A program made the translations under genes and the position numbers. Below are positions 6,907 to 13,198 of a stretch of DNA of 13,996 nt, piece after piece (the stretch's first letter is position 1; each line of letters opens with the position of its first letter). The notes under the pieces were generated by a model. That model saw only the letters and a list, made by a program, of their open reading frames with translations, had not been told where the DNA came from and made no database searches. Where the stretch lies: the NCBI GenBank assembly GCA_945957335.1, contig CAMFLJ010000069.1, positions 1-13,996 on the forward strand. The letters run 5' to 3'. Source of the DNA: an uncultured Actinomycetes bacterium. GTDB lineage: Bacteria; Actinomycetota; Acidimicrobiia; Acidimicrobiales; Acidimicrobilacustridaceae.

Positions 6907-8055
6907 ATGGCCGTCACCTACGACCCCCTCTCACCTGAGTTCCGGCTCGACCGCGAGGCGAGCTACGAGCGCCTGAGGGACGAGGCCCCCGTGTACCTCG
7001 ATCCCGCGGGGCGCTACGCCGCGCTCTCCCGCTTCGACGACGTGCGGGCGGCGGCCGCCGACTGGACCACGTTCTCCGCCGTCACGGCCGAGGCCAAGGT
7101 GCTGCGGCCGATCATCAACGACATGGACCCGCCCCTGCACACCGACCGCCGGGCCAACCTGGCCCGAGCGTTCACCCCGCGGCGTGTCGCCGCCATGGAG
7201 CCGAGGCTCCGCGCCATCGCACGGTCGCTCACCGAGCAGTTCGCCGAGCGCGGATCGTGCGACGTGGTGGCCGAGTACGCCGCGCTGTTCCCGTCGCAGG
7301 TCATGGGCGAGCTCATGGGCATCCCGCTGGAGCTGCAGGCCGAGTGCCGGGCGATCACCGACGCCGTCATGCGCATCGACTCACCCGAGGGCAACGCCAC
7401 CCCGGCCGAGCGGGCCGATGCCATCTTCTCCGAGCTCGTGGCCGAGCGGCGCCGCGAGCCGAGGGACGACCTCATCAGCGCATTGCTGGCCGTGGGTCAG
7501 GACGGCGGAGAGCCACTGGCCGACGACGAGATCCTCGGGTTCTGCTTCCTCCTGCTCGTCGGCGGGAACGACACCACGACGAACCTGATCGGCAACGGCA
7601 CCAAGCTCCTCGCCGACCACCCGGACCAGCGCGCCGAGATCACGGCCCACCCGGAGCTGCTGCCGGCCGCGATCGAGGAGATGCTCCGGCGCGAGCCACC
7701 GACCCAGACCAGCGCGCGCCAGACGACGCGCGACGTCGAGCTGCACGGCGCCACCATCCCGGCCAACAGCCGGGTGCTGCTGATGTGGGGCTCGGCCAAC
7801 CTCGACGAGCGCGAGTTCGCCGATCCGCTGCGCTTCGACATCCACCGCAACCCGACGCGGCACATGACGCTGGGCCACGGTGCCCACTTCTGCATGGGCG
7901 CCGCCCTGGCCCGGCTCGAGTCGCAGGTCGCCTTCAGCGAGCTGCTGCGGGTGATGCCCGAGTTCGAGGTGACGGCTGTGTCGGAGCGCATCCGGTCGAC
8001 CTGGGCGTGGGGCTTCGAGTCGCTCCAGGTCGAGTTCGAGCCGGTCGACCGCTGA
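6907..8055 (+). CDS. Cytochrome P450, soluble bacterial type
   Basis: Heme monooxygenase of 382 residues with no membrane anchor, so cytosolic and dependent on a ferredoxin and reductase, neither of which is in the window. Motifs in order: DPPLHTDRR (74-82, C-helix region), I-helix oxygen-activating GGNDTT (219-224), ExxR at Glu258-Arg261, and heme-binding LGHGAHFCMG with the Cys ligand at 329. The first position of the heme signature is Leu322 rather than the usual Phe. The length is a little under the common 400, but all landmarks are present. The ATG at 6907 has GAGGA at 6894-6898; the reading frame is open further upstream inside the CoA-transferase gene but there is no better start. Likely hydroxylates a hydrophobic substrate of this pathway. 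Subfamily cannot be assigned by eye. Confidence 0.95.
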   Translation: MAVTYDPLSPEFRLDREASYERLRDEAPVYLDPAGRYAALSRFDDVRAAAADWTTFSAVTAEAKVLRPIINDMDPPLHTDRRANLARAFTPRRVAAMEPRLRAIARSLTEQFAERGSCDVVAEYAALFPSQVMGELMGIPLELQAECRAITDAVMRIDSPEGNATPAERADAIFSELVAERRREPRDDLISALLAVGQDGGEPLADDEILGFCFLLLVGGNDTTTNLIGNGTKLLADHPDQRAEITAHPELLPAAIEEMLRREPPTQTSARQTTRDVELHGATIPANSRVLLMWGSANLDEREFADPLRFDIHRNPTRHMTLGHGAHFCMGAALARLESQVAFSELLRVMPEFEVTAVSERIRSTWAWGFESLQVEFEPVDR

Positions 8056-8061
8056 GCAGGC

Positions 8062-9165
8062 TCAGCCGGCGAAGCCGTCGGTGAAGCCCGTGAGCCCGGT
8101 CGGCGCGTGGGGGCCGAAGGCGAGCTGCTCGAGCACGCCGACGCCCTCCTTGTCACCCATGCGCACCTTGCAGAGCGTCTGGATGTGGATCGACGACGGA
8201 TCGGTGGGCACGAAGTCGTCGAGGGCGATCGACTCGCCCCCGACCTCGAGCTCGCCGTGGTTCGAGCCGTGGCTGAACTGCGGGTGGGTGTAGCCGATGC
8301 CCCGCATGCGGAACGTGTAGAGCTTCTCGAACTCGATGGGCGGCAGCGACGTGCCGTCCTTGCGGTTGAGGGTGAGCCGGGCCGAGGCCATCTCGCGGCG
8401 GCCGGGCACCCACTCGATCTCGTACTCGCTGCGGGCGAGGTGCTCGGGCTCGGAGGTGTCGGGCAGCAGCGGCACGATGAGGGCCTGCTCGAGCCAGCGC
8501 TCACCGTCGGCCCGCTCGAACAGGGCGAGGTGGGTGCAGCAGTCGTCGAAGTTGAGCGGCGCCCACAGCCAGAAGATCTGCATCTCGGCGGCCTCGAAGT
8601 TGGTGGGCGCCTGCTGGCCCACGCCGCGGACGCCCCACGAGCGGTCGCGGGTCGCCCGGGTGCGGCTCGGGTCGAGCTCGAGGGTGACGCCGGTGGGCAG
8701 GGTGACCGTGCCCTCCCAGGTGCCCCACTGGGTGAGGCGCGTGTAGTCCATCATCGGCACGTTGTTGCGCACGATCTGCTGGCGGGGCTCCTCGATGGCC
8801 TCGGTGCGGGCCCGGAAGGTGACGTCGGCGGTGAGGCCGTGGTCGTTCTCGCTCACCACGTAGCGCACGGCGCGCAGGGGCTCGACGATCTCGATGCGCA
8901 GCGGGCCGACCTGGGTGGCGCGGTCGGTGGGCATGCGGCCCGAGGCGAACACCGAGTGCTCGACGCCGTCGTGCACGATCGAGAAGGCTGCATCGATCAC
9001 ACCACGGTTCGGGTAGTGGCCCATGGCGCCGCCCAGGAAGAACTCGCCCTCGATGTCGTAGCCGTTGAACCAGTAGCGGTCGTAGTGGTTCGGGTCGGCG
9101 GAGACGGGCTGCGCGATCGGCGCCGGGGTCTGGTGGATCGGGAAGTCGTCGAACGGGCTCAGCAT
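8062..9165 (-). CDS. Uncharacterised CrtC/AttH-like (lipocalin-type fold) protein
   Basis: Protein of 367 residues without signal peptide or membrane segment. I recognise only a general likeness to the hydroxyneurosporene synthase (CrtC)/AttH group of proteins found beside catabolic genes in actinobacteria. The basis is an N-terminal block with DRYWFNGYD and GHYPNRGVIDAAFS (about 29-62) and the motif RDRSWGVRG (173-181), plus many Trp and Phe spaced as in beta-rich barrels. Relatives include a carotenoid hydratase and many proteins of unknown function, so a lipid or terpenoid ligand is conceivable but unproven. The start ATG at 9165-9163 has only a weak purine stretch before it. The gene converges on the P450 with a six-base gap and is divergent from the alcohol dehydrogenase. 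The coding call is strong, the family call moderate. Confidence 0.75.
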   Translation of the reverse strand: MLSPFDDFPIHQTPAPIAQPVSADPNHYDRYWFNGYDIEGEFFLGGAMGHYPNRGVIDAAFSIVHDGVEHSVFASGRMPTDRATQVGPLRIEIVEPLRAVRYVVSENDHGLTADVTFRARTEAIEEPRQQIVRNNVPMMDYTRLTQWGTWEGTVTLPTGVTLELDPSRTRATRDRSWGVRGVGQQAPTNFEAAEMQIFWLWAPLNFDDCCTHLALFERADGERWLEQALIVPLLPDTSEPEHLARSEYEIEWVPGRREMASARLTLNRKDGTSLPPIEFEKLYTFRMRGIGYTHPQFSHGSNHGELEVGGESIALDDFVPTDPSSIHIQTLCKVRMGDKEGVGVLEQLAFGPHAPTGLTGFTDGFAG

Positions 9166-9198
9166 ACCGTCAGGTTGTCAGACCGGCGGCGCCCGCGC

Positions 9199-9217
9199 CC
9201 CCGGGCGACGCCCGGGG
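9199..9217. repeat. GC-rich inverted repeat between divergent genes
   Basis: CCCCGGGC (9199-9206) and GCCCGGGG (9210-9217) are a perfect eight-base inverted repeat with a three-base spacer. It lies in the 95-base gap between the CrtC/AttH-like gene and the alcohol dehydrogenase, which run away from each other, so it is not an ordinary terminator. It may be a regulatory or structural element, or chance in a GC-rich region. Confidence 0.35.
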
Positions 9218-9227
9218 CTGCGTGGTA

Positions 9228-9242
9228 GGAACGCAGTGTTCC
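9228..9242. promoter_or_regulatory. Candidate operator upstream of alcohol dehydrogenase
   Basis: GGAAC (9228-9232) and GTTCC (9238-9242) form a perfect inverted repeat with a five-base spacer, ending 18 bases before the GTG start of the dehydrogenase. It differs in spacing and flanks from the 13-mer found elsewhere in the window, so it would be read by another protein, if any. No clear -10 or -35 boxes accompany it. Confidence 0.35.
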
Positions 9243-9260
9243 GCGACGAGGAGGACGGCC

Positions 9261-10244
9261 GTGCGCGCTGCGGTGTTGGACGACGACCACCACTTCCGGG
9301 TCGAGACGGTCGACGACCCGGTGCCCGGACCCGGCGACCTCGTGCTCGAGGTCACCGCCTGCGGCATCTGCGGCTCCGACCTCAAGGCCCACGACCACAT
9401 GCCCCCCGGCATCGTCATGGGCCACGAGTTCAGCGGTCGCGTCGTGGCGGTGGGCACCGAGGTGGAGGGCTGGCGCGAGGGCCAGCTGGCCGCCTCGATG
9501 CCGCTCCAGGCGTGCGGCCGGTGCCGCTGGTGCCTGCGCGGCGAGGTCGCCCACTGCGAGACGGTCGACCTCATCGGCGTCGGCGGCCGGGCCGGTGGCT
9601 TCGCCGAGCTGGTAAGGGTCGACCCGGCCACCACGTTCGCCGTGCCCGACTCGCTCGGGGAGCTCTCGGCCCTCACCGAGCCGCTCTCCGTCGGCCTGCA
9701 CACCGTGGCCCTCGCCCGGATCGAGCCGGGCGAGCGCGTGCTGGTGATCGGCGGGGGCTCCGTCGGTGCGGCCGTCACCCTGTGGGCCCGGCGCTTCGGC
9801 GCCCGCGAGGTCGTGGTCAGCGATCCCGTCGCCCACCGGCGCGACTCCGCCGACGTGTTCGGCGCCACCGGCGTGCACGACCCGGGAGAGGGCCCGCTGC
9901 CCACCGGCTTCGACGTCGTCATCGAGTGCGTCGGCCTGCCGGGCATGATCGAGGCCGCAATCGGGGCCGTCGGCACCCTGGGCCGCATCGTGGTCGCGGG
10001 CGTGTGCATCCACCCCGACCCGATCACACCGGTCAACGCGGTGCTCAAGGAGCTCACGATGCGCTTCGCCGTGTACTACCGCCGCCAGGAGTTCGAGCTC
10101 GTCGCCGCCGCCCTGGCCAGTGGCACGATCGACCCGGCACCGTTCGTCACCGGCACCGTCGACCTCGACGGCGTCGACGGCGCGTTCGCCCACCTGCTCT
10201 CCACCACCGTGGAGCGCAAGATCCTCGTCGTCCCCGGCGCCTGA
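9261..10244 (+). CDS. Zinc-dependent medium-chain alcohol dehydrogenase
   Basis: NAD(P)-dependent dehydrogenase of 327 residues, GroES-like domain followed by a Rossmann domain. Catalytic zinc ligands are Cys34 (GICGSD) and His55-Glu56 (MGHE). The structural zinc lobe is complete: Cys85, Cys88, Cys91 and Cys99. The cofactor loop is GGGSVGA at about 160. An Asp at the end of the second strand (VVVSDP) favours NAD over NADP. I chose the GTG at 9261 because GAGGAGGA lies five bases upstream (9248-9255); an earlier in-frame start at 9222 has no such site. The dioxygenase gene follows after 28 bases with its own AGGAGG, so the two are probably one transcript. The substrate is a secondary or primary alcohol or polyol, not decidable further. 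Confidence 0.94.
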   Translation: MRAAVLDDDHHFRVETVDDPVPGPGDLVLEVTACGICGSDLKAHDHMPPGIVMGHEFSGRVVAVGTEVEGWREGQLAASMPLQACGRCRWCLRGEVAHCETVDLIGVGGRAGGFAELVRVDPATTFAVPDSLGELSALTEPLSVGLHTVALARIEPGERVLVIGGGSVGAAVTLWARRFGAREVVVSDPVAHRRDSADVFGATGVHDPGEGPLPTGFDVVIECVGLPGMIEAAIGAVGTLGRIVVAGVCIHPDPITPVNAVLKELTMRFAVYYRRQEFELVAAALASGTIDPAPFVTGTVDLDGVDGAFAHLLSTTVERKILVVPGA

Positions 10245-10272
10245 CCAGGCGCCGCACCACCAGGAGGCCGTC

Positions 10273-11046
10273 GTGGCCCTCACCGTCACCCCGCTCCCCC
10301 AGGCCCTCGGCGCCACCGTCACCGACCTCGACGTCGACGCCCTCGACGACGCCACCGTCGAGCAGCTGCTGCAGGCCTGGTACGAGAACCTGGTGCTGTT
10401 CTTCCCGGGGCTGAACCTCACCCAGGAGCAGCACATCCGGCTCGGCTCGGTGTTCGGGCGCCTCGAGGCCACCAGCACCAAGGGCGACGACCACCGCGAC
10501 CAGAAGACGATCGGTCCCAACGGCGAGATCCTGGTGCTCGACGGCGCCGAGCCCGGCGGCCGGGCCAACGCCTGGCACACCGACGTGACCTGGGCCGAGC
10601 ACCCGCCGATCGGCTCGCTGCTCTCGATGCAGGTCTGCCCCGACAAGGGCGGCGACACGCTCTGGTCGAACCAGTACGCCGCCTACGAGGGGCTGTCGCC
10701 CGCGGTGCAGGCGCTCATCGAGGGGCTGCACGGCACCCACGGCCGCGGCGGGCTCACCGGCATCACGTTCAAGCCCATGGTCAGCACCCACCCCGTCACC
10801 GGCCGCAAGGCGCTGTACGTCAACCGCGGCTGGACCACCGGGGCCATCGGCCTCAGCCCGATCGAGTCGGCCAACATCCTCAACCTGCTCTACGAGCAGG
10901 GCGAGCGCCCCGAGTTCCAGGTGCGCTGGAGCTGGAGGCCGGGCGACGCCGCGCTCTGGGACAACCGGTGCACGATGCACTACGCCGTCGACGACTACGG
11001 CGACGCCGAGAGGGTGCTGCACCGGGTCGTCATCTACGACGACTGA
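10273..11046 (+). CDS. TauD/TfdA-family 2-oxoglutarate-dependent dioxygenase
   Basis: Non-heme iron oxygenase of 257 residues, slightly shorter than TauD (about 280). It couples 2-oxoglutarate decarboxylation to hydroxylation of a substrate, often leading to C-heteroatom or ether cleavage. The iron triad is complete: His102 and Asp104 (WHTDVTW) and distal His236 (DNRCTMHYAVDDY). Arg247 and Arg251, 11 and 15 residues after the distal His, match the 2-oxoglutarate-binding arginines of TauD. HPVTGRKALYVN (about 173-184) is a further family block. The GTG at 10273 has AGGAGG at 10262-10267. Second gene of a probable pair with the alcohol dehydrogenase, which could oxidise its product. It is not possible to say from sequence whether the substrate is a sulfonate, an aryloxy acid, an alkyl sulfate or something else. 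Confidence 0.94.
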   Translation: MALTVTPLPQALGATVTDLDVDALDDATVEQLLQAWYENLVLFFPGLNLTQEQHIRLGSVFGRLEATSTKGDDHRDQKTIGPNGEILVLDGAEPGGRANAWHTDVTWAEHPPIGSLLSMQVCPDKGGDTLWSNQYAAYEGLSPAVQALIEGLHGTHGRGGLTGITFKPMVSTHPVTGRKALYVNRGWTTGAIGLSPIESANILNLLYEQGERPEFQVRWSWRPGDAALWDNRCTMHYAVDDYGDAERVLHRVVIYDD

Positions 11047-11055
11047 TCGGCCGTC

Positions 11056-11073
11056 GCCGGGGCGCCCGCCGGC
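11056..11073 (+). terminator. Possible weak hairpin after dioxygenase gene
   Basis: GCCGG (11056-11060) and CCGGC (11069-11073) can pair over an eight-base loop that holds a GGCGCC palindrome. It begins ten bases after the dioxygenase stop. Short and without a T-tract, it is only a weak terminator candidate, but it separates the dioxygenase from the promoter-like region of the next gene. Confidence 0.3.
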
Positions 11074-11080
11074 AGGAGAT

Positions 11081-11093
11081 GTAACGACGTTCT
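11081..11093 (+). promoter_or_regulatory. Candidate operator, site 3, upstream of acyl-CoA dehydrogenase
   Basis: GTAACGACGTTCT matches site 1 (620-632) at 9 of 13 positions and keeps the AAC-N3-GTT dyad. It lies 51 bases before the acyl-CoA dehydrogenase start and just upstream of a -10-like TACGGT (11098-11103); no clear -35 is present. The preceding bases, GATGTAAC, also recur at the left edge of site 2. Position and similarity suggest the same regulator; the match is weaker than for the other sites. Confidence 0.4.
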
Positions 11094-11144
11094 CAACTAC
11101 GGTCGGTGCCTCGCCGACCGGGGCACCACCCAGGGGGAAGTCCG

Positions 11145-12332
11145 ATGTACAGCGACCAGGACATCGCGAAGCGCACCGAGGAGCTCGTCGAGGAGTGCCG
11201 TGACTTCCTCGACGACCAGTTCCGCTTCCGTGGCGCGCAGTACGACGCCGGCCTGGCGATGGTGCACTTCCCGGAGGGCTACGGCGGCCTGGGCGGCAAC
11301 CGGGGCCAGCAGGGGATCATCGACGGCATCCTCAAGGCCAACGGGGTCACCTACGAGGACCTGCGCATCAACCCGATCGGCATCGGCATGGGCGCCCCCA
11401 CGGTGCTGGCCTACGGCTCCGAGGAGCTGAAGGAGAAGCACCTCAAGCGGATCTTCACCGGTGAGGACGTGTGGTGCCAGCTGTTCTCAGAGCCCACCCA
11501 CGGGTCGGATGTGGCCGGCATCCCGAGCCGGGCGGTGAAGGACGGCGACGAGTGGGTGGTCAACGGCCAGAAGGTGTGGACCACCCTTGCCCACATCTCG
11601 AGCTACGGGATGCTGCTGACCCGCACCGACCCCGACGTCCCGAAGCACAAGGGCCTGAGCTACTTCGTGCTCGACATGCACGCCCCGGGCGTCGACGTGC
11701 GGCCGCTCTACCAGATGACCGGTGAGGCCGAGTTCAACGAGGTGTTCCTCGACGACGTGCGCATCCACGACTCGCAGCGCCTCGGCGCCGAGGGCGAGGG
11801 CTGGCGCGTCGCCACCACCACCCTGATGAACGAGCGAGTCGCCCTGGCCGGCGGGCCCGCGCCGCGCGGCTCGGGCGTCATCGGCGACCTCGTGAAGCTC
11901 TGGGAGCAGCGCAAGGACACCCTCGACGGCACCGAGCGCGCCGTGTGGCGCGACCGCGTGGCCGGCCTGTGGATCGAGGCCGAGGTCGGCCGCCTCACCA
12001 ACGCCCGCGCCAAGGCCGCGGCGGTGGGTGGCAACCCCGGCCCCGAGGGCTCGGTCGCCAAGATGGCGTCGGCCCTGCTCAGCCAGAAGGTCAACTCCGC
12101 CATCGTCGACCTGCTCGGCGCCGACGGCATGCTCCACACCCCCGGCTACCCCATGACCCGCAGCTCCGAGAGCATGAAGACCCGCACCGGGCGCTTCCTG
12201 CGCTCGCGGGCCAACACCATCGAGGGCGGCACCACCGAGATCATGAAGAACATCCTCGGCGAGCGCATGCTCGGCCTCCCTGGCGACGTGCGCGTCGACA
12301 AGGACGTGCCCTGGAGCGAGATCCCGAAGTAG
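11145..12332 (+). CDS. Acyl-CoA dehydrogenase (FadE-like)
   Basis: FAD-dependent acyl-CoA dehydrogenase of 395 residues, introducing an alpha,beta double bond into an acyl-CoA thioester. N-terminal helical domain with FPEGYGGLGG (42-51). The central domain has the flavin/substrate signature WCQLFSEPTHGSDVA (110-124) and KVWTTLAH (143-150). The C-terminal domain ends in RANTIEGGTTEIMKNILGER, where Glu360 sits at the usual catalytic-base position of the IEGGT-type subfamily. That subgroup is common among actinobacterial FadE proteins for branched, cyclic or steroid-derived substrates. The ATG at 11145 is preceded by AGGGGGAAG (11132-11140); an upstream in-frame GTG at 11106 is not supported. 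It is followed by the crotonase after 44 bases, giving two successive beta-oxidation steps. Own promoter likely, with site 3 upstream. Confidence 0.95.
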   Translation: MYSDQDIAKRTEELVEECRDFLDDQFRFRGAQYDAGLAMVHFPEGYGGLGGNRGQQGIIDGILKANGVTYEDLRINPIGIGMGAPTVLAYGSEELKEKHLKRIFTGEDVWCQLFSEPTHGSDVAGIPSRAVKDGDEWVVNGQKVWTTLAHISSYGMLLTRTDPDVPKHKGLSYFVLDMHAPGVDVRPLYQMTGEAEFNEVFLDDVRIHDSQRLGAEGEGWRVATTTLMNERVALAGGPAPRGSGVIGDLVKLWEQRKDTLDGTERAVWRDRVAGLWIEAEVGRLTNARAKAAAVGGNPGPEGSVAKMASALLSQKVNSAIVDLLGADGMLHTPGYPMTRSSESMKTRTGRFLRSRANTIEGGTTEIMKNILGERMLGLPGDVRVDKDVPWSEIPK

Positions 12333-12376
12333 GGCTCCGGGCCACCTCGGCCCCGGGGCGTGGCAGCATCGCCCCC

Positions 12377-13129
12377 GTGACCGAGACCGCCACCGTCCTC
12401 ACCACCGTCGCCGGGCCCGTCGCCACGGTGACGCTCTCGCGGCCCGAGGCGCTCAACGCGCTGACGCCCAGCATGCTGGTCGAGCTGGGCGACGAGCTGC
12501 ACCGACTCGCCCACGACGACGCCGTGCGCGTCGTGGTGCTCACCGGCGAGGGCCGGGCCTTCTGCTCGGGCGTCGACCTCAAGGCGCTCGGCGGCCGCTC
12601 GCTGGAGGGCGGCTCGGTGGGCGACGTGCTCGACCTGCCCGCCCGCCGGGCGATCGAGCTGCTCACCACCATGGCCAAGATCGTCGTGGCCAAGGTCAAC
12701 GGCTTCTGCTTCACCGGTGCCCTCGAGCTGGCCCTCGGCTGCGACCTGATCGTGGCCGCCGACGAGGCCAAGTTCGGCGACACCCACGCCAAGTTCGGCC
12801 TGCGCCCGACGTGGGGCATGAGCCAGCGCCTGATCCGCCTCGTCGGCGTGGCCCGGGCCCGCGAGCTCAGCTACACCGCCCGCACCTTCAGCGGCGTCGA
12901 GGCCGCCGAGTGGGGCCTGGCCGTCCGCTCGGTGCCGCGCGACCAGCTCGATGCCGCCGTCGACGAGCTCGTCACCACCCTGCTGGCCAACAGCGCGGGC
13001 TCGCTCGCCGCCTACAAGGACCTCTACCGCGCCGCCCTCGACTCCGACCTGGTGGCCGGCCTGGCCTACGAGGCGGGCTCGGAGTACGAGATCACCGACA
13101 CCGACGAGCGCGTCGCCGACTTCCGCTGA
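12377..13129 (+). CDS. Enoyl-CoA hydratase/isomerase-family (crotonase) protein
   Basis: Crotonase-fold protein of 250 residues, about the normal size. The first oxyanion-hole strand is GRAFCSGVDLKAL (59-71). The second region, KVNGFCFTGALELALGCD (106-123), holds Glu117, equivalent to Glu144 of rat enoyl-CoA hydratase. The position of the second catalytic residue (Glu164 in rat) is His137 in FGDTHAKFGLRPTWG, so the enzyme has one of the two glutamates. Hydratase activity is possible but may be altered, or the protein may be an isomerase or thioesterase-like crotonase. The GTG at 12377 has no good ribosome site; CAGCAT at 12364-12369, seven bases before it, could be a -10 for a leaderless message. 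Otherwise it is translated from the dehydrogenase transcript. It would act directly after the acyl-CoA dehydrogenase. Confidence 0.9.
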   Translation: MTETATVLTTVAGPVATVTLSRPEALNALTPSMLVELGDELHRLAHDDAVRVVVLTGEGRAFCSGVDLKALGGRSLEGGSVGDVLDLPARRAIELLTTMAKIVVAKVNGFCFTGALELALGCDLIVAADEAKFGDTHAKFGLRPTWGMSQRLIRLVGVARARELSYTARTFSGVEAAEWGLAVRSVPRDQLDAAVDELVTTLLANSAGSLAAYKDLYRAALDSDLVAGLAYEAGSEYEITDTDERVADFR

Positions 13130-13153
13130 CCCACCGCGATCTCGTGCGCCGAA

Positions 13154-13171
13154 CCTGCCCTGGAGGGCAGG
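13154..13171. terminator. Hairpin between convergent crotonase and SDR genes
   Basis: CCTGCCC (13154-13160) and GGGCAGG (13165-13171) form a perfect seven-base stem with a TGGA loop, 24 bases after the crotonase stop and 27 bases from the stop of the opposing SDR. Its position suits a bidirectional terminator. No T-run follows on either strand. Confidence 0.6.
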
Positions 13172-13198
13172 AAAGACGCACCGTTTCCGTCAGAGGGC

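Noticed and set aside
4422..6917. Very long open frame (831 codons) on the minus strand opposite the CoA-transferase
   Set aside because: The residue content is low-complexity Arg/Gly/Val/Asp-rich with no family motif, as expected for the antisense of a GC-rich gene. The plus-strand frame has full CaiB/BaiF signatures.
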